From Peronospora farinosa (Eukaryota; Oomycota; Peronosporomycetes; Peronosporales; Peronosporaceae): a stretch of 64,000 nucleotides of DNA. The notes under the pieces were generated by a model. It saw only the letters and a program-made list of their open reading frames with translations, made no database searches and was not told the origin of the DNA. The position numbers and the translations under genes are program-made. Shown piece by piece: positions 31,868 through 42,535 of this stretch. The stretch is taken from the NCBI GenBank assembly GCA_947646735.1, contig CANTFK010000631.1:62001-126000 (forward strand). Reading direction: 5' to 3'. Position 1 is the first letter of the stretch. Each line of letters opens with the position of its first letter.

Positions 31868-34587
31868 ATGGCCAATCTATTGCCAAGCGAGAAGCTCCAG
31901 GAGGAGCGGTTGATCCGGAAATTGCGTGACTATCAGCGTGCTAACCAGCCCAACAAGCGATGTTTCGATTGCAATGAAATGGTCTTTTGTGCAAATGGCT
32001 ATCTTCCTTTTCTGTGTATATGATGCTAACACATTGTCCTGGATGTTTAGATGCCGCAATATATCTGTCTCGATTTTAATACATTCGTCTGTACTGCTTG
32101 CAGTGGCATCCAGTGAGTATAATGAAGTAGCACTAGTAGCTTTGTAACTTGTGTTCCTGCTATTATTAATTGTGTAATGTCGGTGTAATGATTACAGTCG
32201 AGAATTTGCACATCGAGTCAAATCCATTTCCATGTCCAAGTTCACGGAGAGTGAAGTCAAGACCATGATAAACCACGGCGGGAATGAGGTTGGAAGATTT
32301 TTTTAGAGATAGGGAGTGAAAGTTTTGCTGATGAAGTGTTGCATTGTTGATAGGCAGCTCAAAAGTACTGGAGGAGCAAGCACGACCCGAGCTTTCGTCC
32401 AAGTGGAGGCAACGACGGCGAGCGCACGCGCAACTTTATTCGTTTGACGTACATTGACCGCAAGTACGACGTCAATGTGTGTGATTTTTCCTAGCAGCCG
32501 GTCTGTTCATTGATGTGTTGATGAAAATAGGTGGGTGTACGAGTCTCCACGCCGTGCTAAGGATCAAGAACGTGAGCGAAAATCGGTGAGTTTCTTTAGT
32601 ACGACTTTGGGCGTCAAATACCTGTTGCGTTTGTTGACATTGCGAGCGACTTACTCGCTATATGTAGAAAAGCAGCAAGAAGAAAGAGAAGAAAAGTAAC
32701 AGTGATGATGACTTATTTTCGTCCAGTTCGAAACCTGCCAAGTCTACCACTGAAAGCGGGTTTGGTGACTTTTCCAATTTCGAAGGCAGTAGTAGAACGG
32801 CAGCTACAGTGCAGTCGTTTGGCGATTTCGATACCTTCAGTAGTTCAGCCCCTGCGAAAAAAGCTACTGAAGATTACACAGATTTTGGTAATTTTAAAGG
32901 ATCAAGTGCAGCTCAAAAGATAACATCAAAGACGACTCCACCCTTGCCAGCGCCGAAGTTTGCCTCGTTCAAGATTGCGCCACCACCTGGATCCGACTTT
33001 TCTGCGTCCAGTGTTAGTGCGATACCCGCTACGGAGAATCTCATGGGTCTTAGTGCGCCGAAGCAGGGTGACAATCCGTTTGAGTTTGATGCTCCAGCAC
33101 CAACGACCGAACAATCAAGCCACCCAGCTCCGGTAGCCTCATCTTCGTATAATTTTGATGCCCCAACACCATCCAGTCACGCAGAAAGTCGCCCCACTTC
33201 GGCATTACTTGATCCCTTTAGCAACATGGCAGCCGCAGTTCCGTCAACACCAGTACCAGCCCATCAGAATGTTTCGCCTTTTGATGCATTCAGCACTCCG
33301 AAAGTATCATCACCTCCGGCGTTTGATGCGCTCAGCGCCCAATCGCCTGCATCCACGGCGAGCAGCAACGTATTTGATGCATTTGGTGGAGGTGAAGACG
33401 CCTTCAAAGATTTTACCCACTCGTCAAGAACAAGTTCGGCCAACCCGGTGTTGGATCCATTTGCCACCGCAGCTGAGAAACCTGTTTCTGCTGCTGCCTC
33501 CGCTGATCCATTTGCGGCTTTTGATGGTATGCAGCAAAGCAATAGTGCTGCATCGACGCTTGGCAGTGCAGCTCCTACACCCGACTTTGGTCCATCAACA
33601 GGCTTCCCAGGGGGCAACAGTGTCAGCCAGCAGCAAGCTGCGATGAAGGGTCCGTTCGGGTTTGCAAGTGCTACAATTAACAACAGCGGGTTTCCTACAG
33701 CTCAGCAGCCACAATACCATCCTGCAGCTCAGCAGCCGCAATACTATCCTGCCACTGGTGCAACTAGTCAACCGTTTGGTGGGTTTTCACAGCAGCAACA
33801 GCTCCAGAATGCCTTTGGTCATCAAATGCAGCAGCAGTCAATGCAATCATTTGTCCAAGGACAACCACCACAAAACCAGCAGCAATGGTATGGACAACAA
33901 CAAGGATTTCCTGGGCAGCAGCAGCCGACGCACTTGACTGGACATCAGTACGCCGTGCAGTTTCCACCTCGCCCAGCTGGAGGCGCTCCTCCTGCACCGA
34001 TCACAGTAAAGGTAGGCAGGCAGTTACAGCTTGTGATGAGACTACATTTGACGTTAACGTGTACTTTCTACTTGTGTGTTTTCTTGGTGTTTAGACCCCG
34101 GCATCAGCGTCTTCGATCAACGACCCTTTTGCCTCACTCAGCATCGGCAACCTAGGATTTGGTGGCTCGAGCAACACTACTACAACCCACACAGGTTCAG
34201 GTGGGGGAGCTTCTTTTGCACCTTTTGCACCTGCAAACCAACCCGGGACAATTAACTCATTTGGGAACGCCCCAACATCCTCTGGATCCATCTCCTACGC
34301 ACAGTATGTACCATGATTGCAACCAAAAGCTTGGTCTGAGCACTAAATGTGATTTTTATCTACTAGGCCACAAGCTCGAGCGGCGGTCTCGCTTCCTCAG
34401 CAGAATACTACCACGTTTGCAGATCCTAATGCGTAAGTCCCTGAAATGCTGCCAAGCTATGGATCTGTTAATTGATAGTCTAATGCCTTTCGTATTGCCA
34501 CGTAGGTTCGCCGACTTTGCGGGTGCGCCAGGTCCAGCTCCATCCCAGACGTCAGCCTCTTCAGCTAACCCTTTTGACTTGTTTTGA
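31868..34587 (+). CDS. ArfGAP-domain protein (AGFG/AGD14 type), multi-exon
   Basis: ArfGAPs stimulate GTP hydrolysis by Arf GTPases in vesicle traffic. Exons by frame and GT-AG: 31868-31981, 32051-32112, 32198-32288, 32354-32463, 32531-32585, 32668-34011, and three short ones to 34587. The first exons give the C4 zinc finger (CFDCNE, ICLDFNTFVCTACSGIHREF) with the arginine finger in HREFAHRVKS. A basic, lysine-rich stretch follows, then a long low-complexity region with SFGDF/FGDF repeats, NPF motifs (NPFEFD, terminal NPFDLF) and a glutamine-rich block. The NPF motifs are typical ligands of EH-domain endocytic proteins, which suggests a role in clathrin or endosomal sorting. Exon phases are consistent throughout. 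Confidence 0.93.
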
Positions 34588-34850
34588 GCGATCACATGAT
34601 CTGGCTTCGGCGACAGATTTTGAGTGGGCAATGTCAGTACTGTAGTGGTGGCAAATAGAGTTGCAATTACCGATAAAGCTAGCCAATGTAGTAAGCAGTA
34701 CTTTGCTAACACGTTTCCCAGACGGTTAACACCAGACATTGAACACTACTGGTAATGTACTATTCCAGAATGATGTTTGACGTAACGAAGTTTCAAGTAC
34801 AGACCCAATACAGCAGTATGAGATAAGGGCAGACTTCAAAGGTGGATTTC

Positions 34851-35084
34851 ATGCTAACCGCAGACCAAATAGAGTTGAATGCTTGCCGTGCGTACAACAA
34901 GCAGCCAACCCACATCTTCGCAATGCGCAACACAAAATCCGCCCGGACAGAAGAAAGCAGCAAAAGTGCTGCAATCAACCCAGTGACGGCAAAGAAGCAC
35001 GGCTCGGTTCTATTTTTGTTAGTACCGGTTACGGGCTCTCTCCTAGCAGCGATGGACCCCATGATAAGAGTGACTTTACACTAA
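34851..35084 (+). CDS. Small ORF with possible membrane segment
   Basis: 77 codons from ATG at 34851 to TAA at 35084, ending 6 bp before the convergent RPL9 stop. A hydrophobic stretch SVLFLLVPVTGSLLAAM lies near the C-terminus. No homologue is recognised; it may be only the 3' untranslated region of a neighbour. Confidence 0.2.
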   Translation: MLTADQIELNACRAYNKQPTHIFAMRNTKSARTEESSKSAAINPVTAKKHGSVLFLLVPVTGSLLAAMDPMIRVTLH

Positions 35085-35089
35085 GTAGC

Positions 35090-35659
35090 TTAGTTCTCTT
35101 CAATCTCGATATTGGTCTTCTCGGACACGTAGATACCATCAAGGAACTTACGGATATCCTTGCGACGGACCAAGCAGGCCTGCGTGATGTTGGCAGCATC
35201 CTGTGAGACCTTCTGAAGATCAATGCCGCTCAGTTCAATCTGGTCCTTCACATCACCCGTGCGCACGTACTGGACACCCTCGGATAAAGCCACGCGACGC
35301 ACACGCTTTTCACCCAGAAAGTTGCGGATCTCCACGACGTTGTTGTCAAACGTCACATTGATGGGAAAATGGGCGTACACGAAGCGCATCTTGTATAGGT
35401 AACCGACACGGACACCCGTGATCATGTTCTCAATCAACGAGCAAACCGTACGGACGCAAGCAAGCTGCTTACGGTTGCCGAACCACAGGTCCACGCGGAT
35501 CTGCTCCTTGTTGACACGACGCATGTCAAGCGTCAAGTGACGGAAGTCACGGGTCAATTCACCACGCTTGCCGCTGACGGTGACCTTACGGCCATCAAGG
35601 ACGACTTTGACATCATCAGGGATGGTAACGAAACGAGTAGCCAAAAGTTGACGGGGCAT
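35090..35659 (-). CDS. RPL9: 60S ribosomal protein L9 (uL6)
   Basis: 189 residues, intronless, full length for eukaryotic L9 (about 190). It starts at ATG 35659 with a MPRQLLATRFVTIPDDV N-terminus and carries both alpha/beta L6 folds, with VTVSGKRGELTRDF in the first and MRFVYAHFPINV and FLGEKRVRRV in the second. The tail KFLDGIYVSEKTNIE is typical of the family. It binds 28S rRNA near the sarcin-ricin loop and GTPase centre in the large subunit. Convergent with the ArfGAP gene. Confidence 0.97.
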   Translation of the reverse strand: MPRQLLATRFVTIPDDVKVVLDGRKVTVSGKRGELTRDFRHLTLDMRRVNKEQIRVDLWFGNRKQLACVRTVCSLIENMITGVRVGYLYKMRFVYAHFPINVTFDNNVVEIRNFLGEKRVRRVALSEGVQYVRTGDVKDQIELSGIDLQKVSQDAANITQACLVRRKDIRKFLDGIYVSEKTNIEIEEN

Positions 35660-35869
35660 CTTGGTAAAGTCTTGGGAGGAATGCTAGTTTGCAAGTGGTT
35701 CATAAGGTGGTATTTGCTAAGGAATTGACTGGCGGAGAGACATTGATGAGTCAAATCGATTTGATTGGATTAAATTGAAAGATAATGTTTTAGAGTGACA
35801 ACTACGATTTTTTTGGACCGGCAATTATTGTTTGTTTACGAGTTATTGCCATTATTGCAGAATTCTACT

Positions 35870-36794
35870 TCATTTTGCCGTGTCTTTGGATACATTCATC
35901 TTCTTGTGCGTTTTGTCCTCGACTGCTTCTTCTCCTTTTTCTTCTTGCAATTCCTTCCGCAGTTCATCCATACGGGCTACAATACGGCGTTCAATCTCCT
36001 TTTCCGATATCTTGATGCTCTGTGGCAATAAAGATGGAAACGCCAGCTCTCTTGGAGGACCTTGGCTCTCCACAAGCACAGCAGTGGTCGGGTGATATAC
36101 AGCAGGAGCCTTGCCGTACTTGGCCTCGTACCGTTTCACGCCCTTACTCAAGCGCCACTTAGAAAACTTCTCGCGACCAAAAATGACGGCGGATCCTACT
36201 GCAGCGCCGGCAACGGCACCCTGTATACCACGAAACCGACCGCCTAAACGTCAAGCAAATACCCACCACTTCTGTCAGTAAAGCAATGATTGCGTCATGT
36301 TGGCAGCCGTTGTCAGCCTTACCGATCAAACCGGCGTAAAATCCACCAGTAATTGTGCCAGCGGTAGCACCAGTAATCCAATCCTTCTTTCCACCTCGTT
36401 TGTCCGTGATCACCTCCTCAAAAGCTGCTCAGGACACGACACACTGACATGTTACAAATCGTCCCCCTGCTGCTTAGCAACTACTACCACTTATTCTCTT
36501 TCTTCTTCTTACCGATGTATGTCGAAGAAAGTAAGAAAAAATTCGAGCCCATGGATGCAGCATAAAATTTAATATTCTCATTGCGTAACGCCGCCAATAC
36601 TGCGCCTACTGTAGCTCCTGTAGCGCCAGCCATGCTGGCACCCACCAGCATGTGCTTGACAGCTTCCTTGAACTTCTCTGCACACAGCAAAACACATTAA
36701 GCATCACAATTGAGTCTACCTAAGGCCAATAAAAACATCAGCCATTATCATCCTAACCAAGCGATTTCTCCATCTCTGGACTGCGTTCGAACAT
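35870..36794 (-). CDS. Tim17/Tim22/Tim23-family membrane protein (four exons)
   Basis: Exons 36794-36758, 36677-36513, 36424-36323 and 36243-35870 have consistent phases and GT-AG introns. The product has about four glycine/alanine-rich membrane segments (MLVGASMAGATGATVGAV; an ASMGSNFFLLSS segment; DWITGATAGTITGGFYAGL; GIQGAVAGAAVGSAVIFG), the hallmark of the Tim17/22/23 superfamily of mitochondrial inner-membrane and related proteins. A charged coiled-coil-like C-terminal tail (IERRIVARMDELRKELQEEK) follows. Its arrangement recalls TIMMDC1-like complex I assembly factors more than a core translocase, but this is a guess. Confidence 0.75.
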
Positions 36795-36944
36795 TGTCAA
36801 AAATGGGATTTTGATGTATTGATTAAAATCTCAATGCAATCGTATATTTGACGTCAATAATGGATATTTGTCAAAAATGCATTTCATTCCAATATCCACC
36901 AATCAAGTTTCTCCATAAGCTGCTCGTCACTACTAATACGAGTC

Positions 36945-38617
36945 ATGAAGGCGTCACGCACGTACACGCCAAGCGACTCGAACATGCCGGAGCCTAGCGC
37001 CACAGATCTCGCAGCTGGTATCGTAGGGCCTATGGATATTCCAGTGAACAAACCCATCCCACTCTTGCGCCTCAAAACACGCCGGTTCCGTAAGGAAAGA
37101 GCCCGTATTGCCACCTACCGAAGCCTATTAAAGCGCGAGGGCCGCAAACCCTTCGTCTCCATCACGATGAAGCGTCTACAGAAAATGTGGCGTCTACGTT
37201 CATCTCTTGGGCTACCAGTCACTTCATTTCGGGAGAAGGCACAGAGTCTGAGCGATTCTTTGAATGAAGAATTTCACGTGATGCAGAATCAGAGCAGCGT
37301 CTGTTTGTGCTTTTCCTGCCAGCATATACGTCGCTGGAGCTCTACATCACAACCATATTGCTGTACGAACACGAACTGTAGAATTACATTCGTGAGCTTT
37401 ATAGATCTCTATGAACATCAGCTGGACGTTCACGGAGGACTCGATCCGAGAGCTAATCGCATCGTGAACGAGTTGTACCATCAACAGCAGGGTATGCTGG
37501 CTTTACCACCGTCCACAGTCTATGCGGGACAGCAATTTTTGATTCCAAGTCGCCCACCGACGCCGTGGAAGTCTATGGATGAACTGGATGAAGAGGCCAG
37601 AACTTTAATGGAGAGATTGCGGGAAGAAAGTCAGGACCTTTTTGTACGACCCTTTAATGTGTTCAAGACAGCATATGAGCTAGTGAAGAGAAATGGGTGG
37701 AAGGAGATGAAACGGCAGTATCATATTGCAATGGAACACTACTTTGCGACGATGAAGTACCCTGCTTCGAGTCGTGGCTTTCATGACGGATGTCCGTCGG
37801 TTGAACGCGGTAGGAACTGGCTGGTACGTGTCGAGACGAAGAGGGGTCGTCTGACTGGTCCTGTGGCTAACTTTTTTGTGCTGGTTACTGGTGCTCTTTG
37901 CAGACGTCTACGGATCGGGAAGACGCTCGGATACTGCATCCGTTTAGTCTTGGCGACAAAGTAGATGTTGAGCTGGAATTTGTTCTGGTTGACACGAAAC
38001 GCGACCAGGAAATGTGCATTGAGCTGAGTGGCGATGAAGATGATGAAGACAATGTAGATGCATCTATTGACGGAAATTGTGCTAGCGGGCAGAAGATCTG
38101 TAAAATGGATGAAGACATTGAAATGAAAGTGTTTGAAGGTGACGGCTTCGAAGCTGCGCAAGAGCGAAAAGTCTTCAAAGCCGACAGTGATGATGACGTT
38201 GACCTGAAGTCGAGTGAAGGTAATGATGGCGAAACTACTGAGCGGAAAGTCTCTGATGTCGACATTGACAATGACGAAGCCAAGCGTGTGAAATCCGAAG
38301 CCAGCGATAGCGACTTCGATGCGCAATTATCTGGAGGCGATGATAAAGTCGAGCTGAAGTTTTCTAAGCTTCCTGACAGTGCTAGTGATAACGAGAGTGG
38401 CAGCCACAGCGAGAGTGATGAGGGCGATTCTGCAAGCAAGGTGCAATCACTTTCGGAAGACGACAGCAATAGTGACAGTGGCGTTGAGTCCCAAATTCGA
38501 AAAGACGAAGCTCATGTGGATTTTGTGAGCGACAGCGAGAGTGATGACGACAAAACTGCCAATAACGTACAGCGCTGTCCTTTTCCAAAGACAGCAGCGA
38601 CAGCAACAACGACGTAG
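36945..38617 (+). CDS. C2H2 zinc-finger protein with long acidic C-terminus (two exons)
   Basis: Exon 1 is 36945-37823 and exon 2 is 37904-38617, phase 0. The N-terminal half has basic patches and a cysteine cluster followed by CTNTNCRITFVSFIDLYEHQLDVH, a C2H2-like finger. The C-terminal half is dominated by Asp, Glu and Ser with repeated VFEGDG/VFKADS-like units, suggesting a nuclear chaperone- or chromatin-like acidic tail. The specific role is unknown. The acidic Ser/Asp pattern continues in the next frame after 38570 to a TAG at about 38726, so the annotated end may be the product of a frameshift. A second ATG at codon 14 is an alternative start. Confidence 0.7.
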
Positions 38618-38803
38618 CATTCAAAAGCGGGCCAAAAGACGAAAAAAACAGCACTTTGGTCAGCACCAGTAACAGCGACACGGACAAAAAGCACAAAAGC
38701 GACACCGACAAAGCCTTTGAATAGCCTCTCAACTCGAAACGTTTTGTACACCAACCACATTACTAATAATCTAAGCATATTCCTAATTCCAAGTCACTTT
38801 ACT

Positions 38804-41437
38804 ATGGCCACTGATCAAGTGGCTCTACTACCTCTCGATGTCGAGTCTCGCGAGCGCATTCCTGGCAGTCCATTAGTTCCGGGTGGGATTGCATGGTCAG
38901 AAGATGGTCGTCTTGCTGTCGTGTCCGACGCGAGCATTCTCGTCGCTACTTTTCGGAGTCGCGAGCTCGAAATGTTCCAGCCAAAAGGTCCTGCTGTCTC
39001 AAAAGACTTTGTTTTTCTTCCAGAAGACACAAGAAATGAGCACCTTCCAGTAGCAATTCCACCAGTAATGGAATCACTTAATGCCGGACTACCTCGAGCT
39101 AGCGCTTCGTATTTTTTGCTCAATGAGAGCGACCGGCATCAACACAATCCCAAGGAATTGTCACTATCCAAGAATGCAGGCAAGACGTTCATTGCGGCAG
39201 AGTGGGGACCTAGAGGCTCTGCGCCGAGCTCTTCCTGTGCTCTATTGGCACTTACAGCGGCGTCTAGAGTGACGCTGCATTTTCCTCCCAGCTTTCACAT
39301 GGACTGGAAGGAAGTCGCAGTGTTTTCCGAAAACTTGTTCGAGTTTTTCGAGACCAAAAACTTTCGACTCGGTTCATCACATGATGAGAGATGTAATCAA
39401 CTACCACCGAGTGTGGCCATGGCAGGATCACGTAGAGAAAAAGCAGGGAAGAAGAACAAGAAGAGGAAGGCAGATCCAGAGGAGGGACATCTTGCCATGA
39501 ACTCGGTCGCCGAGTATACCCATAGATGTGCTATGATGTCGACACTGACAATGGCCTGGTCGCCATTTATGGTCATGGCAGATAAGCAGAGCATAACGTC
39601 GCTTATTGCACTGTCGGGACGTAAAGTGAGTACTGTTTGGGCATATGCGTATCCATCATTCGTCAAAGGAAAGGTGATGCAGCCTTTTCTTTTGTCAATC
39701 CCAGCTGCGTGGATAGATACAGAGAAGTATGGTTGGGTTTCTACGAGTACGTGGCAGCAGATGCATCGACATGGAACGGCCTATGCAACACAACAAAGCC
39801 TTAAGTTAGCGTTAGGAACATCGGAAGGTCATGTTCTGATTGTTACTGTTCCGGTGAGGGCGCCTACGACAGATAGTTTGCCCCAAGAGTTGGCTGTAGA
39901 TCGCGTTATCTTGGCGCCGCACTCTCAACCAGTCTTCGGTCTGTGTATGGGAAGCCGTTGGACGTACTCAAACAGCCCAACAAATGATTTGGTTGTCGCA
40001 TCAGGGTCAACGATCTCTGTATGGGACTTGAAGAAGAAGAAGCAAGCACAGCCAAGCGCGAAGTGGAAGGCACATGATGGCAACTTGACTGGAATCGACA
40101 TCAATTACTTTGGAGATACAATCTATTCCGCTGCAGTGGATGGTACGATCAAAGTATGGGAGAAGAGCACAGGAACACTGCTATACTCTAGCGACGCGAC
40201 TTCTATCGATCCAACGGATAAAAACTCTAGTGGTACTGCTTCTGCTGCATCAGACACTAGCAAATACCCCGTGTTCGGTTTGGCAATGTCGCCCAGCTCC
40301 GCCCAGTTGGCGTGCGTGTTCATCATTCCTCCAGCTTCCCGGCCCAATCGCAAATCGCAGGCTGACGTTTCGTACAGCCGTGTCTCGAGCTCACTCGAGT
40401 ACATTCCGTCACCTTGGGTGAAAAGCTCGGACCAATTTGTAGACGTTGTGTGCCGCGTACTTAGCGAAGGCGAGTCGGTGGATAGCTTTATGGATGTGGT
40501 GTGGTTATGCTATAACGACAATGCGGCGCTGATGTCGCTCAATGGGGCAACAGACTTGGCCATTCCCAGTATGCTAAACAAGATCAGGAGCGCCAACGGT
40601 GAGGCGAGCGACAGTGAGTTGCTCGCGCGCCAACCGATGTATCTACCTCTTTGTGAGGAGCTTGAGAAGCGCTATTATCGAAATGCTGACTCCACGAAAA
40701 ACGATCTTAGACCTCCCATTCCGCTTTTCCTACAGGCTTCATTATTGCTTCGTAGTGCAATCACCCCGGCAGATCATCAAGTAGCGGCTCAAAATACTGT
40801 ACTGGCAAAGACAAGGCGCACCTTGGGTGTGTACTGGGCAGAGCGGTGCTTGACAGCACTGGTCAGGGCATCGAAAAAGGCCAACAAGGCGCTTCGAGAC
40901 TATGTTACACGTTCATTTTCTGAGAGGAAGAGTGCATTGACGATGGCCGATTTCCTCAGTGTTCAGGATCCGCTGACGCACCGCAGTGAAGCTCTCGTTA
41001 CGCATATTTACGAGCAATTGAGCTCGACGGAAAACGTCAGTTCATGGATAGCCTATATCAAAGCAAAAGCAAATGCGGATGGTGAGGACCAGACTGCTGA
41101 AGTGTCCGACAATGCCACTACAGTGTATACGCCACCATCACGAGAGACATGCTTCATTTGTGAAGGGAGTGTCCCATTTGGCGAGCTGGAAATAGTGTGT
41201 GTGTCTGGCCATACTCTGGAGAGGTGCTTCCTCTCGTTTTGCTGCATTTCTGCCATGGAAGTCTGGAAGTGCATGGGTTGTGGAGCTTCAGCGTCTGAAA
41301 TCAACTTTTCGAGCGGCACGTGTCCATTTTATTTATTAGACTTCGAGCATGACAATGACGTTGGACTCGCTACCCCAGCTGCTTCAAAGATAATCTGCCG
41401 CTTGTGCGGTAGCTATTGTAGCTTTCAGAGATATTAA
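38804..41437 (+). CDS. TFIIIC 90-kDa-type subunit (GTF3C4-like), WD40 plus zinc finger
   Basis: 877 residues from ATG at 38804, intronless. The N-terminus (GGIAWSEDGRLAVVSDASIL) resembles the TFIIIC delta N-terminal region. The middle contains WD40 blades (VVASGSTISVWDLKKKK, IYSAAVDGTIKVWEKSTGTL). The C-terminal 100 residues hold paired CxxC motifs (CFICEG, CVSGHTLERC, CMGCG, CRLCGSYC) as in the TFIIIC putative zinc finger. TFIIIC recruits TFIIIB and RNA polymerase III to tRNA genes. A lysine-rich loop at about residues 205-230 could be a nuclear localisation signal. The order WD40-helical-zinc finger and the length fit the family. Confidence 0.8.
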   Translation: MATDQVALLPLDVESRERIPGSPLVPGGIAWSEDGRLAVVSDASILVATFRSRELEMFQPKGPAVSKDFVFLPEDTRNEHLPVAIPPVMESLNAGLPRASASYFLLNESDRHQHNPKELSLSKNAGKTFIAAEWGPRGSAPSSSCALLALTAASRVTLHFPPSFHMDWKEVAVFSENLFEFFETKNFRLGSSHDERCNQLPPSVAMAGSRREKAGKKNKKRKADPEEGHLAMNSVAEYTHRCAMMSTLTMAWSPFMVMADKQSITSLIALSGRKVSTVWAYAYPSFVKGKVMQPFLLSIPAAWIDTEKYGWVSTSTWQQMHRHGTAYATQQSLKLALGTSEGHVLIVTVPVRAPTTDSLPQELAVDRVILAPHSQPVFGLCMGSRWTYSNSPTNDLVVASGSTISVWDLKKKKQAQPSAKWKAHDGNLTGIDINYFGDTIYSAAVDGTIKVWEKSTGTLLYSSDATSIDPTDKNSSGTASAASDTSKYPVFGLAMSPSSAQLACVFIIPPASRPNRKSQADVSYSRVSSSLEYIPSPWVKSSDQFVDVVCRVLSEGESVDSFMDVVWLCYNDNAALMSLNGATDLAIPSMLNKIRSANGEASDSELLARQPMYLPLCEELEKRYYRNADSTKNDLRPPIPLFLQASLLLRSAITPADHQVAAQNTVLAKTRRTLGVYWAERCLTALVRASKKANKALRDYVTRSFSERKSALTMADFLSVQDPLTHRSEALVTHIYEQLSSTENVSSWIAYIKAKANADGEDQTAEVSDNATTVYTPPSRETCFICEGSVPFGELEIVCVSGHTLERCFLSFCCISAMEVWKCMGCGASASEINFSSGTCPFYLLDFEHDNDVGLATPAASKIICRLCGSYCSFQRY

Positions 41438-41592
41438 AATGATGATTCAAGCGTAAAGGCTACCTCGGCATTGCTAAGATGGAACTCAGCAAGTGCTGCA
41501 GAACGATGGTGTTTGCTTTATTTGGTTGATTCAAAACTCTTACGTATACGAAATCTACTCCGTCTTCTTTCCTCGCTAAAGCTCAGGTTTCC

Positions 41593-42117
41593 TTACGAGC
41601 ACTTCTCCGATTTGCTAGCTGCAAAGACCTGCGTCCAATAGGACGGGAATTTGGACTTATCTTTGTCATCAAAGCCACACCCAAACATGGTAAAGCGGGG
41701 GGACAGAATATTTGCCCGGTGCTTGGGAGAGTTCATCCATGAAGCCATCACTGCGTCAATCGACTTTTGGCCTGACGCCACATTTTCAGCTTGTGTAGAC
41801 TCAACGTAATGTTCCGCATGAATCCGTTTCTGCGGCTGCGAACCGTCCGTGCCAGTGTGACTCATGAGGTTATGGACAGCCATGTCAGTAGAGTGGACCT
41901 GGGCTGCATTCTGCAATTTTATATTCATGCACAACGGTCTCACTCCGTGATCAGCACGTACTTGGTTGACTTTTTTCAGCATTTCATCACGCCAATCGAG
42001 CTTTGAGGACGCAGACCGCAAGTGACGATTAACGACTGGTGTCAGCTCGGTCCCTTCGGCTGCTTTTGAATAGCCAAAAGACATTACAGCCAACACGAGC
42101 AAGAAAAGAGGTGACAT
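41593..42117 (-). CDS. Secreted CAP/SCP (PR-1-like) protein with RHLR motif
   Basis: 174 residues from ATG at 42117; an upstream in-frame TTG is not used. Signal peptide MSPLFLLVLAVMSFGYSKA, then RHLR at residues 31-34, then a CAP domain: VNQVRADHGVRPLC, the histidine in AAQVHSTDMAVH, HTGTDGSQ, AENVASGQ, and WMNSPKHRANILSPRFTMFGCG. CAP proteins of pathogens and their hosts bind sterols or act at the cell surface. The RHLR position just after the signal peptide is like that of RxLR effectors; no dEER was seen. Intergenic 42127-42535 (about 410 bp) separates it from the divergent SET gene. Confidence 0.9.
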   Translation of the reverse strand: MSPLFLLVLAVMSFGYSKAAEGTELTPVVNRHLRSASSKLDWRDEMLKKVNQVRADHGVRPLCMNIKLQNAAQVHSTDMAVHNLMSHTGTDGSQPQKRIHAEHYVESTQAENVASGQKSIDAVMASWMNSPKHRANILSPRFTMFGCGFDDKDKSKFPSYWTQVFAASKSEKCS

Positions 42118-42126
42118 GTTCGTCAA

Positions 42127-42535
42127 AAAGGTCAGTCGTGCGATGTTGGAGGTTCGAATGAAAAAGCAGAATGAAAAAATAGTTCGAGCTCTTGGCTAAT
42201 TGCAACAGATCCAAGAGCTCAAATGCCTTTACATGTGCCTCTTGGGAAGTCGCACTGATCTCGAGATTTGTTTTTTTGTGGCGTCAGGAATGATGATGCA
42301 TGCTTTTATAGCACGAGGGACGACCCATTCCCGCTAGTAATAAAGTGTCTTGGTCGTAAATTGCATTGGAAAATTGAGGTCTTTGTCAAGACATGCGTGT
42401 CACATGTAACATGTGGGTCACGAAGCGATGTATGGTGTAGACCACACTAAACGTTTTATTGTAAGTACACAACGTTAGTAAGTTACAATCATTCAAGTAC
42501 ATGAGAGTGTATTATGTTGACCAATCAGTGGTGTC
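42127..42535. promoter_or_regulatory. Shared divergent promoter region
   Basis: About 410 bp between the divergently transcribed CAP and SET genes. A CCAAT box lies at about 42519-42523, 13 bp upstream of the SET-gene ATG. No other recognisable element. Confidence 0.35.

Noticed and set aside
33264..33683. Minus-strand ORF of 139 codons
   Set aside because: Lies antisense to the low-complexity exon of the ArfGAP gene, whose frame, motifs and introns are clear.
36884..37114. Minus-strand ORF of 76 codons opposite the zinc-finger gene
   Set aside because: Low-information shadow of the basic N-terminal region on the other strand.
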